64,000 bases of DNA from RGIG8775 sp045121195. Its GTDB lineage: Bacteria > Bacillota > Clostridia > Oscillospirales > CAG-272. The notes under the pieces are model-generated. The model worked only from the letters and a program-made list of their open reading frames with translations. It searched no databases and was not told the DNA's origin. The translations under genes and the position numbers were made by a program. The stretch spans positions 1 through 64,000 of the forward strand of contig JBGVFO010000167.1 of the NCBI GenBank assembly GCA_045121195.1, read 5' to 3'. Below are positions 1 through 8,607 of the stretch, in pieces. The number at the start of each line of letters is the position of its first letter. Position 1 is the first letter of the stretch.

Positions 1-611
1 ATATGGGGCAGTCCAACGTGGGCGTGCAGGCTCGTCTGATGTCTCAGGCGATGAGAAAGCTGGCGGCGGTGATCTCCAAGAGCAACTGTATCGTCGTATT
101 TATCAACCAGCTGCGTGAGAAGGTGGGCGTGATCTACGGAAATCCCGAGACCACCACGGGCGGACGCGCGCTGAAGTTCTACGCCTCCGTCAGAATCGAC
201 ATCCGCAAGACCGAGCAGCTCAAGAACGGCAACGATATCTACGGAAACCGCGTCAAGTGTAAGATCGTGAAGAATAAGGTGGCGCCTCCCTTTAAGGTTG
301 CCGAGTTTGATATTCTGTACGGCAAGGGAATCTCTCGCTACGGCGAGGTGGTGGACATTGCCATCGCTCTGGATATCATCAAGAAGAGCGGCTCCTGGTT
401 CTCCTACAACGGCGAACGACTTTGCCAGGGTAAGGAGAACGTCAGAAAGCTGGTGGAATCCAATCCCGCTATGTTTGAGGAGCTGGATGCCAAGATCCGC
501 GAAATGAGTGAGCGGGTCGATCTGAACAACGGTGAATTTGATCTTGATGATGAGGATGACGGCGACGATTTCGACATCCGCACCCTGGAGTCGGACGGAG
601 ATGAAGATTGA
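1..611 (+). CDS. recA: Recombinase RecA, C-terminal part (5' end outside window)
   Basis: RecA is the ATP-dependent strand-exchange protein that also acts as SOS coprotease. Only the C-terminal ~202 residues are present; codons are in phase from base 3 and the true start lies upstream of the window. The stretch GVQARLMSQAMRKL, the L2-region sequence VFINQLREKVGVIYGNPETT and GGRALKFYASVRIDIRK are hallmark RecA core sequences. The tail is the usual strongly acidic one (DLDDEDDGDDFD), which modulates DNA binding. The stop codon overlaps the start of recX by 11 bases, so the two are translationally coupled. Identification is secure; the P-loop is not visible because it is off the left edge. Confidence 0.97.
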   Translation, partial: MGQSNVGVQARLMSQAMRKLAAVISKSNCIVVFINQLREKVGVIYGNPETTTGGRALKFYASVRIDIRKTEQLKNGNDIYGNRVKCKIVKNKVAPPFKVAEFDILYGKGISRYGEVVDIAIALDIIKKSGSWFSYNGERLCQGKENVRKLVESNPAMFEELDAKIREMSERVDLNNGEFDLDDEDDGDDFDIRTLESDGDED

Positions 612-1245
612 GATCGTAAGCAGCCTGCTGGTGCATGAGGGAAAAGAGGTAGAAATTACCATAGAGACCAGCGAGGTCTATAAGATGAATACTTATCGCT
701 ACACGCTCTCTCGTGAGGCGTGGGAGCGGTTGGACCTTGCGGAGGGTGAGATCAGCCGCGAGGATATGAAGGCGCTTCTGTATGAGGAAGAGAAGTATCG
801 CGCCACCAAGAAGGCGTTTGATATTCTCGCCTTCGGTCGAAACTCGGCGCGGACTCTGGCGCTCAAGCTGCGTCATAGAAATTTCTCCCCGAGGATCTGC
901 GACGAGGTCGCCGCGCTTCTGAAGGAAAAGGGGTACATCCGCGAGGACGAGGACGTGGTCCGCGAGGCGGAGGCTTGTGTGAACAAGTATTGGGGGATGC
1001 GGCGCATTCTGATGCACCTTCATCAAAAGGGCTACGATAACGACGCCATCGGCGTCGCGAAGGAATATCTTGCCGAGGTGGATTTTGTGGAGCTTTGCGC
1101 GGATCTGATCCGCAAGGAGTTCGGCACCCTCCCCAAGGAGGAGTCGGAGCGCAACCGCGTGATCGCGTCGGTCGTTCGCTACGGATATTCTATGACCGAG
1201 GTCAAAAACGCCGCGAAGCTTATTGAGCGCGTGGTGCTTGACTAA
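601..1245 (+). CDS. recX: Regulatory protein RecX
   Basis: A 214-residue RecX-type protein, which binds RecA filaments and limits their activity. The order of helical repeats (RATKKAFDILAFGRNSARTL, then LRHRNFSPRICDEVAALLKEKGYIREDEDV, then KYWGMRRILMHLHQKGYDND) matches the three-helix RecX repeats. The ATG at 601 overlaps the recA stop, the usual coupled arrangement. A longer reading of this frame reaches back into recA but has no ribosome binding site. The gene ends just before a strong hairpin terminator shared with the convergent hydrolase gene. The N-terminal ~60 residues are less typical than the repeats. Confidence 0.9.
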   Translation: MKIEIVSSLLVHEGKEVEITIETSEVYKMNTYRYTLSREAWERLDLAEGEISREDMKALLYEEEKYRATKKAFDILAFGRNSARTLALKLRHRNFSPRICDEVAALLKEKGYIREDEDVVREAEACVNKYWGMRRILMHLHQKGYDNDAIGVAKEYLAEVDFVELCADLIRKEFGTLPKEESERNRVIASVVRYGYSMTEVKNAAKLIERVVLD

Positions 1246-1249
1246 AAAA

Positions 1250-1287
1250 CAAAAAGGGCTTGCCGATTGCTCGGCAAGCCCTTTCTT
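1250..1287. terminator. Bidirectional intrinsic terminator between recX and the hydrolase gene
   Basis: GGGCTTGCCGA and TCGGCAAGCCC (1256-1281) form an 11-bp stem with a TTGC loop. The T run is CCCTTTCTT on the plus strand, and a longer T-rich tail follows on the minus strand. Confidence 0.85.
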
Positions 1288-2245
1288 ATGCCAGGACGCT
1301 TTCAAAAAAAGCGTCCAATTTTTCTTTTACGGTATCGGGATCCACGAGATAGCTCATGCCGTGACCCGCGCCCTCCACCTCCAAAAGCTCACAGGGGGAG
1401 GCGCACGCGGCGGCACTCCGTCGGCTATGCTCCGGGGGGACGAATTCGTCCGCCAAGCCGTGGAGCATCAGAACGGGAACCTTTGCGTTCTTCAGGGATT
1501 GCTCGGTGGACCACCCGCGGAAGGGGAAGTCGGCAACGGCGCGGGAGAACAGGTCGGTGGTATACAGGAGCGGAAAGTTGGGCAGATGATAGGAGCGGCG
1601 AAGGATATACTCAAACTGTGCCCAGGGGCTAACAAATCCGCAGTCGGCGGTAACCCCCACCACGGTTTTCGGAAGCTCTGCCTCGCCCGCCGCCATCAGG
1701 ACGGTTGCGGCGCCCATAGATACGCCGCTGATGACGGTCTTGTGACCCTCGCCGTAGCGCGCGGCAATAAACGCCAGCCAGTCCAGCACGTCAAACCGCT
1801 CCTTGACGCCAAAGCAGATGTATTTTCCCTCGCTTCCGCCGTGGGCGCGCTGCTCGATGGCGAGGACGTTGAGTCCCTTTTCCAGGTAAGAACGCCACGA
1901 GGCGCTGAAGTCGATTTCGGGATGGCTTCGCCAGCCGTGGACGAGAAGAATGGTTCCCCGCGCCTTGCTTGGATCGGACTGCTCCATGAGAAAGCCATGA
2001 AGACGCAGACCGTCGCGGGAGGTGATGAACACGTCCTGCTTTGGCGCGTTCAGGAAGCCTTCAATGCCGTCCTTGATCACGGCAAACTGCTCGGGCGGTG
2101 TCGTCCTTTCCATACGGGCAAGCGCCGCCTCGGTGGTGTATTTTTCGTTTCGGCAAATAGCGTAGTGAAAGAAATATACGGTAGCGCCGAATACGGTCAG
2201 AAGAAGCGCGCCGAGAACGCCGCCGCAAACGATAAGCCAAGTCAT
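1286..2245 (-). CDS. Membrane-anchored alpha/beta hydrolase
   Basis: A 319-residue alpha/beta-hydrolase-fold protein with one N-terminal hydrophobic segment (residues ~3-28) that would tether it outside or in the membrane. The nucleophile elbow GVSMGA gives Ser176, LLVHGW is the oxyanion-hole strand, HGLADEFVPP supplies the acid and GAGHGMSY the histidine. Close relatives in Firmicutes are annotated as YtmA/BsaA-like or DUF-type serine hydrolases; substrate is unknown. The start has a GAGGTGA ribosome binding site. It follows rpsR on the same strand, with a terminator in between and no room for a clear promoter, so it is probably expressed by read-through. Confidence 0.85.
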   Translation of the reverse strand: MTWLIVCGGVLGALLLTVFGATVYFFHYAICRNEKYTTEAALARMERTTPPEQFAVIKDGIEGFLNAPKQDVFITSRDGLRLHGFLMEQSDPSKARGTILLVHGWRSHPEIDFSASWRSYLEKGLNVLAIEQRAHGGSEGKYICFGVKERFDVLDWLAFIAARYGEGHKTVISGVSMGAATVLMAAGEAELPKTVVGVTADCGFVSPWAQFEYILRRSYHLPNFPLLYTTDLFSRAVADFPFRGWSTEQSLKNAKVPVLMLHGLADEFVPPEHSRRSAAACASPCELLEVEGAGHGMSYLVDPDTVKEKLDAFFESVLA

Positions 2246-2267
2246 AGAATCACCTCGTTCAGAATTG

Positions 2268-2297
2268 AAAAAAGCCTCAAAAAATTGAGGCTTTTTA
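2268..2297 (-). terminator. Intrinsic terminator after rpsR
   Basis: AAAGCCTCAA and TTGAGGCTTT (2271-2294) pair around an A4 loop; on the minus strand the stem is followed by a T run. It ends the rpsF-ssb-rpsR transcript. Confidence 0.8.
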
Positions 2298-2301
2298 TAA
2301 A

Positions 2302-2559
2302 TTAGTCGCAGATATAAGGAAGCAGAGCAACCTGACGTGCGCGCTTGATAGCGGTATTTACGTCACGCTGATGCTTTGCGCAAGTGCCGGAAACTCTTCT
2401 GGGAAGGATCTTTCCGCGCTCGCTGATGAACTTTCTGAGCTTTGCAGTGTCCTTGTAATCGATATAGTCAACCTTGTCAGCGCAGAAGATACAGATCTTC
2501 TTTCTCTTGCGCATGTTGGGGCGAGCGGGACGAGCTGCTACGTTTTCGTTTCTATCCAT
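2302..2559 (-). CDS. rpsR: 30S ribosomal protein S18
   Basis: An 85-residue S18 protein of the small ribosomal subunit platform, which binds 16S rRNA as a heterodimer with S6. Diagnostic sequences are KKICIFCADKVDYIDYKD, then LRKFISERGKILPRRVSGTC and the basic end KRARQVALLPY. CxxC and a later cysteine hint at the zinc-binding type seen in some Firmicutes, but this is uncertain. It is the last gene of the rpsF-ssb-rpsR operon and has a GAGGAGG ribosome binding site. Length is normal for the family. Confidence 0.97.
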   Translation of the reverse strand: MDRNENVAARPARPNMRKRKKICIFCADKVDYIDYKDTAKLRKFISERGKILPRRVSGTCAKHQRDVNTAIKRARQVALLPYICD

Positions 2560-2612
2560 CTTATGAAACCTCCTCTTGAATTTGTTTGGCGTTGATTGAG
2601 GATCTCCGACCC

Positions 2613-3077
2613 TTAGAAGGGAAGGAAGTTATCCTCGGTGTTGACATCCTCGAACTTGGGGGCATCAGCCGCACCGGTCGAGAAGGAAGGAGCGCTGTAA
2701 GCGTCGGGGGTATAACCCGATGCGCCGCTCTCATTCTTGCTGTCAACGAACATGGCCTCGTCAACGACAACCTCAGTCGCATAACGCTTCTGACCCTGCT
2801 GGTCCTGCCAGTTTCTGGTCTGGATCGAGCCGGTCACGCAAAGGCAAGAGCCCTTGTGGAAGTATCTTGCGATAAACTCGGCGGTCTGACGCCATGCTAC
2901 GCAGGTGATGAAATCTGCCTGCTGCTGAGCGGGCTGTCCGTCCGTACCCTTCGAGAACCGTCTGTTGATGGCCAGCGTAAAGGTAAGCACCGCGATGCCG
3001 CTCTGGGTCTGCTTAAGCTCGGGATCTGCAGTAAGTCTTCCTGCAAGAACGACCTTGTTAAGATTCAGGTTTGCCAT
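2613..3077 (-). CDS. ssb: Single-stranded DNA-binding protein
   Basis: A 154-residue SSB with one OB fold covering residues ~1-110 (LNKVVLAGRLTADPELKQTQ, then ITCVAWRQTAEFIARYFHKG, then YATEVVVDEAMFVDSK) and a flexible tail rich in Ser, Ala and Pro. The tail ends EDNFLPF, a variant of the canonical acidic DDDIPF tip that recruits repair and replication partners, so protein-protein docking is probably kept. It lies between rpsF and rpsR, the standard Firmicutes arrangement. The AAGGAGA ribosome binding site supports the start. Confidence 0.97.
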   Translation of the reverse strand: MANLNLNKVVLAGRLTADPELKQTQSGIAVLTFTLAINRRFSKGTDGQPAQQQADFITCVAWRQTAEFIARYFHKGSCLCVTGSIQTRNWQDQQGQKRYATEVVVDEAMFVDSKNESGASGYTPDAYSAPSFSTGAADAPKFEDVNTEDNFLPF

Positions 3078-3096
3078 TGATAAGTCTCCTTACGAA

Positions 3097-3489
3097 TTAC
3101 TCTGCGTCAGCAGCGGGAGCCTCTTCGGCTACGGGCTCTTCAGCAGGTACGGATTCGACAGCCTCATCAGCCGCAACAGCCTTAGCAACTGCTTCATGCT
3201 CAAGTCTGATAACAATGCTACGCATAACGTTCTCATCGATGTTGAACAGACGCTCAAGCTCTGCGGGCAAGGATGCCTCTGCCTTGAAAGTAACTACGGT
3301 GAAATAACCGTCGTTCATGTCATTGATGGGATATGCGAGACGGCGCTTGCCCCAATCGGCAACGTCAACGATCTCACCATTCTCTGCGATCAAGGACGTG
3401 AACTTGTTCACGGTAGCCTTTGCTGCTTCCTCGCCGTTCGTAAGATCAACGATAAACAGGCTTTCATAAGAATTGAGTACCTTTTCCAT
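3097..3489 (-). CDS. rpsF: 30S ribosomal protein S6
   Basis: A 130-residue S6 protein, partner of S18 on the 30S platform. The ferredoxin-like core is clear: NSYESLFIVDLTNGEEAAKA, then WGKRRLAYPINDMNDGYFTV and NIDENVMRSIVIRLEHEAV. An Ala/Glu-rich C-terminal extension (~30 residues) is typical of many Clostridia. This is the first gene of the operon and is preceded by GGGAGGTG and a leader with two hairpins and a strong promoter. S6:S18 is known to autoregulate such operons in several bacteria. Confidence 0.97.
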   Translation of the reverse strand: MEKVLNSYESLFIVDLTNGEEAAKATVNKFTSLIAENGEIVDVADWGKRRLAYPINDMNDGYFTVVTFKAEASLPAELERLFNIDENVMRSIVIRLEHEAVAKAVAADEAVESVPAEEPVAEEAPAADAE

Positions 3490-3510
3490 ATTTTACACCT
3501 CCCTATGGAC

Positions 3511-3569
3511 TTTAGACCGTGCTTGTGAAGAATTTGCACGGTAGAGAGACGGGCAAATGCCCGTATCAA
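3511..3569 (-). promoter_or_regulatory. Structured rpsF leader, candidate S6:S18 autoregulatory RNA
   Basis: Between the promoter and the rpsF ribosome binding site the minus-strand RNA can form two hairpins. One is at the 5' end (3549-3564, ACGGGC/GCCCGT). The other is just upstream of the ribosome binding site (3516-3542, ACCGTGC/GCACGGT with a 13-nt loop). S6:S18-binding leaders in other bacteria carry a hairpin with a key CCG; a CCG occurs here in the second stem. Assignment to that motif is an inference. Confidence 0.45.
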
Positions 3570-3575
3570 TTCGCT

Positions 3576-3604
3576 ATTTTACCATATTATAGACCGCTTG
3601 TCAA
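3576..3604 (-). promoter_or_regulatory. Sigma-A promoter of rpsF-ssb-rpsR
   Basis: On the minus strand, TTGACA (3599-3604), a 17-bp spacer and TAAAAT (3576-3581). The expected start near 3569 places transcription at the first leader hairpin. Confidence 0.85.
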
Positions 3605-3633
3605 GAGTTTTTTGAATTTTTACCAAAAAACCT

Positions 3634-4860
3634 TTACACGATCTGGAACAGATAGAATTTCAGATAATCGGTTTCGGGGACGTTCATAAGAATGGGATGG
3701 TCGGGCGCCTGCTGACGGGCTTCGATCTGGCGCAGGGAAACGCCTGCGTCGCGTGCCGCCGCGTGGAGCATCTTGACGAACAGGGAATTTTCCATAAAGT
3801 GCGAGCAGGAGCAGGTGGCAAGATAGCCGCCGCGAGGCAACAGCTTCATGGCACGGTAGTTGATCTCCTTGTAGCCGCGCTCGGCGTTTGCCACCGTCTT
3901 GCGGGACTTGGTAAAGGCGGGCGGATCCAGGATGATAAGATCGTAAGGGGACTTACCCTGCTTCTCAAGAGAGGGGAGAAGATCAAACACGTCGGCACAG
4001 AGGAAATCCAGCTCGCCCTTGTCCGAAAAATCGTTGAGCGCCGCGTTCTTGCGGGCGGTGGAGAGCGCCTCCTCGGAAATGTCGACGGCGGTGACGCGGG
4101 TGGCACCGCCCATCAGCGCGTTAAAGGCGAAGGAGCCCGTGTGGGTGAAGCAATCCAGAACCGTTTTCCCCTTGGCGATGCTTGCCAACGCACGGCGGTT
4201 GAGGCGCTGATCAAGGAAAAAGCCTGTCTTCTGTCCGTTTTCTACGTCTACGTGATAATGGACGCCGTTTTCCACGATCTGGGTGAGGGTGGAAACTCCC
4301 TCGTATCCGGGGAACCATCCCTTGTATTGCTCAAGTCCCTCCAGAGAACGGATCGCCACGTCGTTGCGCTCGTAGATGCCGTCGATGGGCAGCCCGTCGG
4401 CGCGGAGCGCGTCGGCGAGAAGGGAGAAGATGAGGTCCTTGCGTTTGTCCATGCCAAAGGAGAGGACCTGGGTCACAAGCAAATTGTTGAAGCGGTCTAC
4501 GGTCAGACCGGGGAAGCCGTCGGACTCGCCGAAGATCAGACGGCACGCCGATACGTCGTCACCGTAAACGGTGCGGCGGTAGTCAAGGGCGTAGCGAATG
4601 CGGCGCGCCCAGAACGCCTCGCCGAAGGTATCGTTGGCGTTGGTGGAGAGGATGCGGACGCGGATCTTGGAATGCTCGCTGTAGAAGCCGCTTCCGAGAT
4701 ACCGTCCCTTGTCGGACAGAACGTCAACGATGGCTCCGTTCTCAATGGGTGTGTCTGCGGCAGTGATCTCCTCGGCGTAGACCCAAACGTGCCCGCCTTC
4801 CAAAAAGCGCTGCCCTTTTTTGGTGACGGTAACGGACGGGAAGGGACGATTGGTTTTCAT
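3634..4860 (-). CDS. rlmI: RlmI-type 23S rRNA (cytosine-C5) methyltransferase
   Basis: A 408-residue SAM-dependent methyltransferase. An N-terminal PUA-like domain (residues ~1-80, KKGQRFLEGGHVWVYAEEI) is followed by the EEHD-type linker (FGESDGFPGLTVDRF) and a Rossmann methyltransferase domain. SAM-binding is seen in VLDCFTHTGSFAFNALMGGA; the catalytic-loop motif is LIILDPPAFTKSR, with the cysteine-containing TCSCSHFM near the end. This architecture is that of RlmI/YccW and related m5C methyltransferases acting on 23S rRNA; the exact nucleotide cannot be told. It lies 18 bases after the AraC-family gene, probably one transcript. Confidence 0.85.
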   Translation of the reverse strand: MKTNRPFPSVTVTKKGQRFLEGGHVWVYAEEITAADTPIENGAIVDVLSDKGRYLGSGFYSEHSKIRVRILSTNANDTFGEAFWARRIRYALDYRRTVYGDDVSACRLIFGESDGFPGLTVDRFNNLLVTQVLSFGMDKRKDLIFSLLADALRADGLPIDGIYERNDVAIRSLEGLEQYKGWFPGYEGVSTLTQIVENGVHYHVDVENGQKTGFFLDQRLNRRALASIAKGKTVLDCFTHTGSFAFNALMGGATRVTAVDISEEALSTARKNAALNDFSDKGELDFLCADVFDLLPSLEKQGKSPYDLIILDPPAFTKSRKTVANAERGYKEINYRAMKLLPRGGYLATCSCSHFMENSLFVKMLHAAARDAGVSLRQIEARQQAPDHPILMNVPETDYLKFYLFQIV

Positions 4861-4878
4861 AGGGAATTCCTTTCAAAA

Positions 4879-5736
4879 TTACTGAAGATGCTTGACGTAA
4901 TTGGTGCGGAAGGTGAGAGGCGGCTCGCCGAAGTATTCCTTAAAGTATTTGGAAAAGTAGGATGGCGACTCAAAGCCCACCGATCGGGCGATCTCGTCGA
5001 TGCTGTCGCCTGTGTTGGTCAGGAGGGTCTTGGCAATCCGCAGACGGTAGTGGATGACGTAGCGGTGCAGGCTTTGCCCCATGGACGCCTTAAAGACGCG
5101 GTTGACGTAATTGGGGTGGTAGACGAAATGCTCCGCGATCAGCGCGTTTGTGATAGGCTGATTGTAGTTGGCACGGACGAAATCCAGAACGTCCTCTACT
5201 ACGCGGGGACGGTTGTTTTGCTTTCGGATACTGTTCCTCGCGGCGAGGGTCAGAATAAATTTGAGCCGCGCGCCGCATTCCTCGCGGTAAAGGGGGGGCT
5301 TGTGGAGAAATTGGGCGAGGATCTCGCGGAAAAACTCGGTGGAGCGGTAGTCGCCCTCGAAGCAGGAGGGCTTGGTGTATTCCTCGGGGGCGTCGCGGGC
5401 GATGACCAGCTCTTCGTTAAAGCGCTCCGTAGGGTGCGGGGGGATGGAGGGCTTTTGGTCGGCACGGCGGCAGGTCATATCAAAATTGAGAATGCCGAAG
5501 CGGTTTGACTCCTTTTCGTCGTTATCAAGACAAAGACGGTAAAAATGAGCGGGGGGGACGATCACAAAGGTGTTTTTCGTAACGGGAAGACGTTCTCCGT
5601 CTGCTTCGACCCAAATTTTCCCGGAAAGCCCGTAAAACAGCCGAAAATCGTAAGCCGCCAGCTCGCGGGGATAGTCCTCTGTGAGGTCTCGCTCCATAGC
5701 GAAGCGGATATACGGGTTGATCTCGTTGAAGTTCAT
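4879..5736 (-). CDS. AraC-family transcriptional regulator
   Basis: A 285-residue AraC/XylS regulator. The N-terminal ~150 residues form a cupin-like sensor domain (FYGLSGKIWVEADGERLPVT, FVIVPPAHFYRL); the C-terminal ~100 residues hold two helix-turn-helix units, the second in the family signature IDEIARSVGFESPSYFSKYF. It is divergent from the operon of sugar dehydrogenases and isomerase starting at 5932, with only ~195 bases between, and most likely senses a carbohydrate and controls that operon. The ATG follows an AAGGAGG ribosome binding site. The inducer is unknown. Confidence 0.9.
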   Translation of the reverse strand: MNFNEINPYIRFAMERDLTEDYPRELAAYDFRLFYGLSGKIWVEADGERLPVTKNTFVIVPPAHFYRLCLDNDEKESNRFGILNFDMTCRRADQKPSIPPHPTERFNEELVIARDAPEEYTKPSCFEGDYRSTEFFREILAQFLHKPPLYREECGARLKFILTLAARNSIRKQNNRPRVVEDVLDFVRANYNQPITNALIAEHFVYHPNYVNRVFKASMGQSLHRYVIHYRLRIAKTLLTNTGDSIDEIARSVGFESPSYFSKYFKEYFGEPPLTFRTNYVKHLQ

Positions 5737-5765
5737 ATGCCCCTCCTTGGAACAGTTTCTTACAA

Positions 5766-5794
5766 ATTATAGCACAGTTTCTCTGGGTTTTCAA
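5766..5794 (-). promoter_or_regulatory. Promoter of the AraC-family gene
   Basis: Minus strand: TTGAAA (5789-5794), 17-bp spacer, TATAAT (5766-5771). Confidence 0.75.
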
Positions 5795-5837
5795 TAGATT
5801 TAGGTGCATTTTGTTATAAAAATGTTTACTATCTTTC

Positions 5838-5866
5838 TTGTGCTTTTCGGCGGGGTGTGGTACAAT
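5838..5866 (+). promoter_or_regulatory. Promoter of the sugar dehydrogenase operon
   Basis: TTGTGC (5838-5843), 17-bp spacer, TACAAT (5861-5866). The weak -35 box fits a promoter that needs an activator such as the divergent AraC protein. Confidence 0.65.
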
Positions 5867-5931
5867 AAAGGCGTACCATACGGAAAACCGTTTCCCTTGC
5901 GGAAAAATACTGAAACACGAGGTAACGCAAA

Positions 5932-7218
5932 ATGAGAAAGAAAATTAAGATCGGCGTAGTTGGCGCCGGCGCGTTTTCCAGCGATTTTATCCGTCTTTTT
6001 AAGCTCCATCCCGACGTAGAGGAGGTGGCGCTTGCCGACCTTGATCCCGAAAAGCTCAAGCAAAAGGCAGAGCTTCACGGCATTACGAGAACCTACGGCT
6101 CTCTGGACGAGATGCTGAAGCAGAAGGACATCGACTGCATCGGTATCTTTACCCAGCGGCATCTCCACGGCCCCATGGTGCTTCAGGCGCTTGACGCGGG
6201 TAAGCACGTTTACTCGGCGGTGCCTATCGCTTGTACCATTGAGGAAATCGAAAAGATCATCGAAAAGGTCAAGGAAACGGGACTTGTTTACATGATGGCA
6301 GAGACCTGCTACTATTATCCCGACGCCATCTTCTGCCGAGAGAGATATAAGAAGGGCGACTTCGGTAAGTTCGTGTACGGCGAGGCGCAGTATTATCACG
6401 ATATCTCCGAGATGTACGGCGACTTCAAGCGAAGCGGCGGCGAGCATTGGCAGAGAGCGGCGGGCATTCCCCCTATGTTCTATCCCACCCACTCCATTTC
6501 TATGATCTTCTCGGCAATAAACGAATATGCCACCAAGGTCTCCTGTATGGGTCTGCGTGACGATTTCCACACCGACGAGATCTACGGTGAGGACAAGAAC
6601 TTCTGGCAGAATCCCTTCTCCAATCAGACGGCGATATTCCGTATGTCGGGTGGCGGTGTGGCGCGCATCAACGAGTTCCGCCGTGCGGGCGTCAATAAGC
6701 CCTCGTCCTACGTGACCTGCTTCTACGGTGACTACGGCTCTTATGAGCACAGCATCACCCAGCATATCTTCCAAAGAGGAATTTCCGCCGTCAAGGCAGG
6801 ACTGGACAAGAAGACGCACATCGAGTATCTCGACGAGCTTCTTAACTGCGACGACTATATTGCGGACAAGAAGGCGGGTACTATCGATTGGACGTACACC
6901 CCCACCACGATCCGATACATCAAGGGCTTCTGTCCCATTCAGGACAAGAGCCGTCTTCCCAAGATCTACCGCAACGAGCCCGCGTATTCTCACTTTAATT
7001 CTCATCCCTTCCTTGTAGACGATTTCGTCCGCGCGGTGGTGGACGAGAAGCTGCCCCCCAACAACGCGTGGGATGCGGCGCGCTACATGATTCCCGGTCT
7101 TATTGCCCACGAATCCTCTCTGCGTGACGGCGAACTTCTGGACGTTCCCGATTTCGGCGCGGCTCCCGAGAACTGGGCAAAGCTGGAATACACCAAGAAG
7201 GACTACTACGAAGAATAA
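5932..7218 (+). CDS. Gfo/Idh/MocA-family oxidoreductase
   Basis: A 428-residue NAD(P)-dependent dehydrogenase of the Gfo/Idh/MocA family, which oxidises sugars, inositols or their derivatives. The N-terminal Rossmann fold starts KIGVVGAGAFSSDFIRLF; GKHVYSAVPIACTIEEIEK is a variant of the usual GKHVxxEKP, with the catalytic-type lysine replaced by Ala/Val. That is odd for the family and is shared with the next gene. Downstream are ETCYYYPDAIFCRERYKKGD and YPTHSISMI. RBS GAGGTAA. First gene of the AraC-linked operon; its tandem paralogue starts 15 bases after its stop. Substrate unknown. Confidence 0.85.
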   Translation: MRKKIKIGVVGAGAFSSDFIRLFKLHPDVEEVALADLDPEKLKQKAELHGITRTYGSLDEMLKQKDIDCIGIFTQRHLHGPMVLQALDAGKHVYSAVPIACTIEEIEKIIEKVKETGLVYMMAETCYYYPDAIFCRERYKKGDFGKFVYGEAQYYHDISEMYGDFKRSGGEHWQRAAGIPPMFYPTHSISMIFSAINEYATKVSCMGLRDDFHTDEIYGEDKNFWQNPFSNQTAIFRMSGGGVARINEFRRAGVNKPSSYVTCFYGDYGSYEHSITQHIFQRGISAVKAGLDKKTHIEYLDELLNCDDYIADKKAGTIDWTYTPTTIRYIKGFCPIQDKSRLPKIYRNEPAYSHFNSHPFLVDDFVRAVVDEKLPPNNAWDAARYMIPGLIAHESSLRDGELLDVPDFGAAPENWAKLEYTKKDYYEE

Positions 7219-7233
7219 TTAGGAGGCTTTTCT

Positions 7234-8595
7234 ATGAAAAAAATAAAAGTTGGCGTGGTGGGTCTCGGAAACTTCTCCGGAGACTTTATAGACCTGTTTA
7301 ATACCCACCCCGACGTGGCTGAGGTGGCCGTGTGCGACCTTTTGCCGGAACGAATCAAGGAAACCTGTGAAAGGTGGGGGGTGACCCGTAGTTTTTCCTC
7401 TTTTGACGAGATGATCGCGGCGCCCGATATCGACTGCGTGGCCATCTTTACGCAGCGCCATCTACACGGACCTATGGTGCTGAAGGCACTTGACGCGGGC
7501 AAGCACGTATACTCAGCGGTACCCATCGCGTGTACCGTGGAGGAGATCGAAAAGATCATCGAAAAGGTCAAGGAGACCCGTCTTGTTTACATGATGGGCG
7601 AGACCTGCTATTACTATCCTTGTGCTATCTATTGCCGCGAGAAATACAGGCTTGGTCACTTCGGCAAATTCGTATACGGCGAATCTCAGTATTATCACGA
7701 TATGTTTGAGATGGCTGACGCCTTCAAGACCAGTGGCGGTGAAAACTGGCAGTGGGGTGCGGGCATTCCCCCCATGTATTATCCCACCCACTCCATCGCG
7801 ATGCTGTTTTCCGCCATCGGCGAACACGCCACCAAGGTTTCTTGCATGGGTTTCCGTGACGACTGTCACGACGATAACGTGTACGGAGAGGGGAAGAACG
7901 CCTGGGACAATCCCTTTGCCAACGAGACTGCCATCTTCCAGATGTCGGGCGGCGGTGTGGCGCGTATCAACGAGTTCCGCCGTGTAGGCATCAATTTCCC
8001 GTCCTCCTATATCACCTGTCTGTACGGTGACGAGGGTGCGTACGAGCGAAGCATTACCCAACATACCTTCCAGCGCGGCAAGGTGACGGGACAGCATTAC
8101 GTGGAGTATCTGGATAATTTCCTGAACAATATCCACTTTACCGCAGACAAAAAGCGCGGCGGCCCCGTTTACGTAGAGCGTGCGGAGGATCTGTATACCC
8201 TCAAGGAGGTTCCTAAGCTTCCTGCCGGCGAGTATAACGGGTACATTATGCCCATTTCCCCAAAATACGTTAACAAGGTGTCGCCCGTTCAGGATCTCTC
8301 GCGTCTTCCCGCAAGTTTCCGCGACGTCAAGGCACCCTGGCATCATTATTCGCACCCCTTCCTCATCGACGACTTTGTTCGCGCGGTGGTAGATGACAAA
8401 TTGCCCCCCAACAATGCGTGGGATTCGGCACGCTATATGATTCCCGGGCTTATTGCTCACGAATCGGCGCTTCGCGGCGGCGAGTTAATGGATATTCCCG
8501 ATTTCGGTTCGGCTCCCGAGAGCTGGGCAAAGCTGGAATACACCAAGAAGGATTACTATGAGGAAGATCCCGAAAATACCAAGAAATCTTTTTAA
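7234..8595 (+). CDS. Gfo/Idh/MocA-family oxidoreductase (paralogue of preceding gene)
   Basis: A 453-residue dehydrogenase clearly paralogous to the preceding gene: shared stretches include IFTQRHLHGPMVL, ALDAGKHVYSAVPIACT, KFVYGE and AWDSARYMIPGLIAHES. It carries an insert of ~25 residues around position 310-340 (RAEDLYTLKEVPKLPAGEY). As in the first copy, the classical EKP motif is replaced by SAVP. The two may form a heteromer or act on epimers. AGGAGG ribosome binding site; the following gene starts 12 bases after its stop. Confidence 0.85.
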   Translation: MKKIKVGVVGLGNFSGDFIDLFNTHPDVAEVAVCDLLPERIKETCERWGVTRSFSSFDEMIAAPDIDCVAIFTQRHLHGPMVLKALDAGKHVYSAVPIACTVEEIEKIIEKVKETRLVYMMGETCYYYPCAIYCREKYRLGHFGKFVYGESQYYHDMFEMADAFKTSGGENWQWGAGIPPMYYPTHSIAMLFSAIGEHATKVSCMGFRDDCHDDNVYGEGKNAWDNPFANETAIFQMSGGGVARINEFRRVGINFPSSYITCLYGDEGAYERSITQHTFQRGKVTGQHYVEYLDNFLNNIHFTADKKRGGPVYVERAEDLYTLKEVPKLPAGEYNGYIMPISPKYVNKVSPVQDLSRLPASFRDVKAPWHHYSHPFLIDDFVRAVVDDKLPPNNAWDSARYMIPGLIAHESALRGGELMDIPDFGSAPESWAKLEYTKKDYYEEDPENTKKSF

Positions 8596-8607
8596 TTGGG
8601 AGAATGT

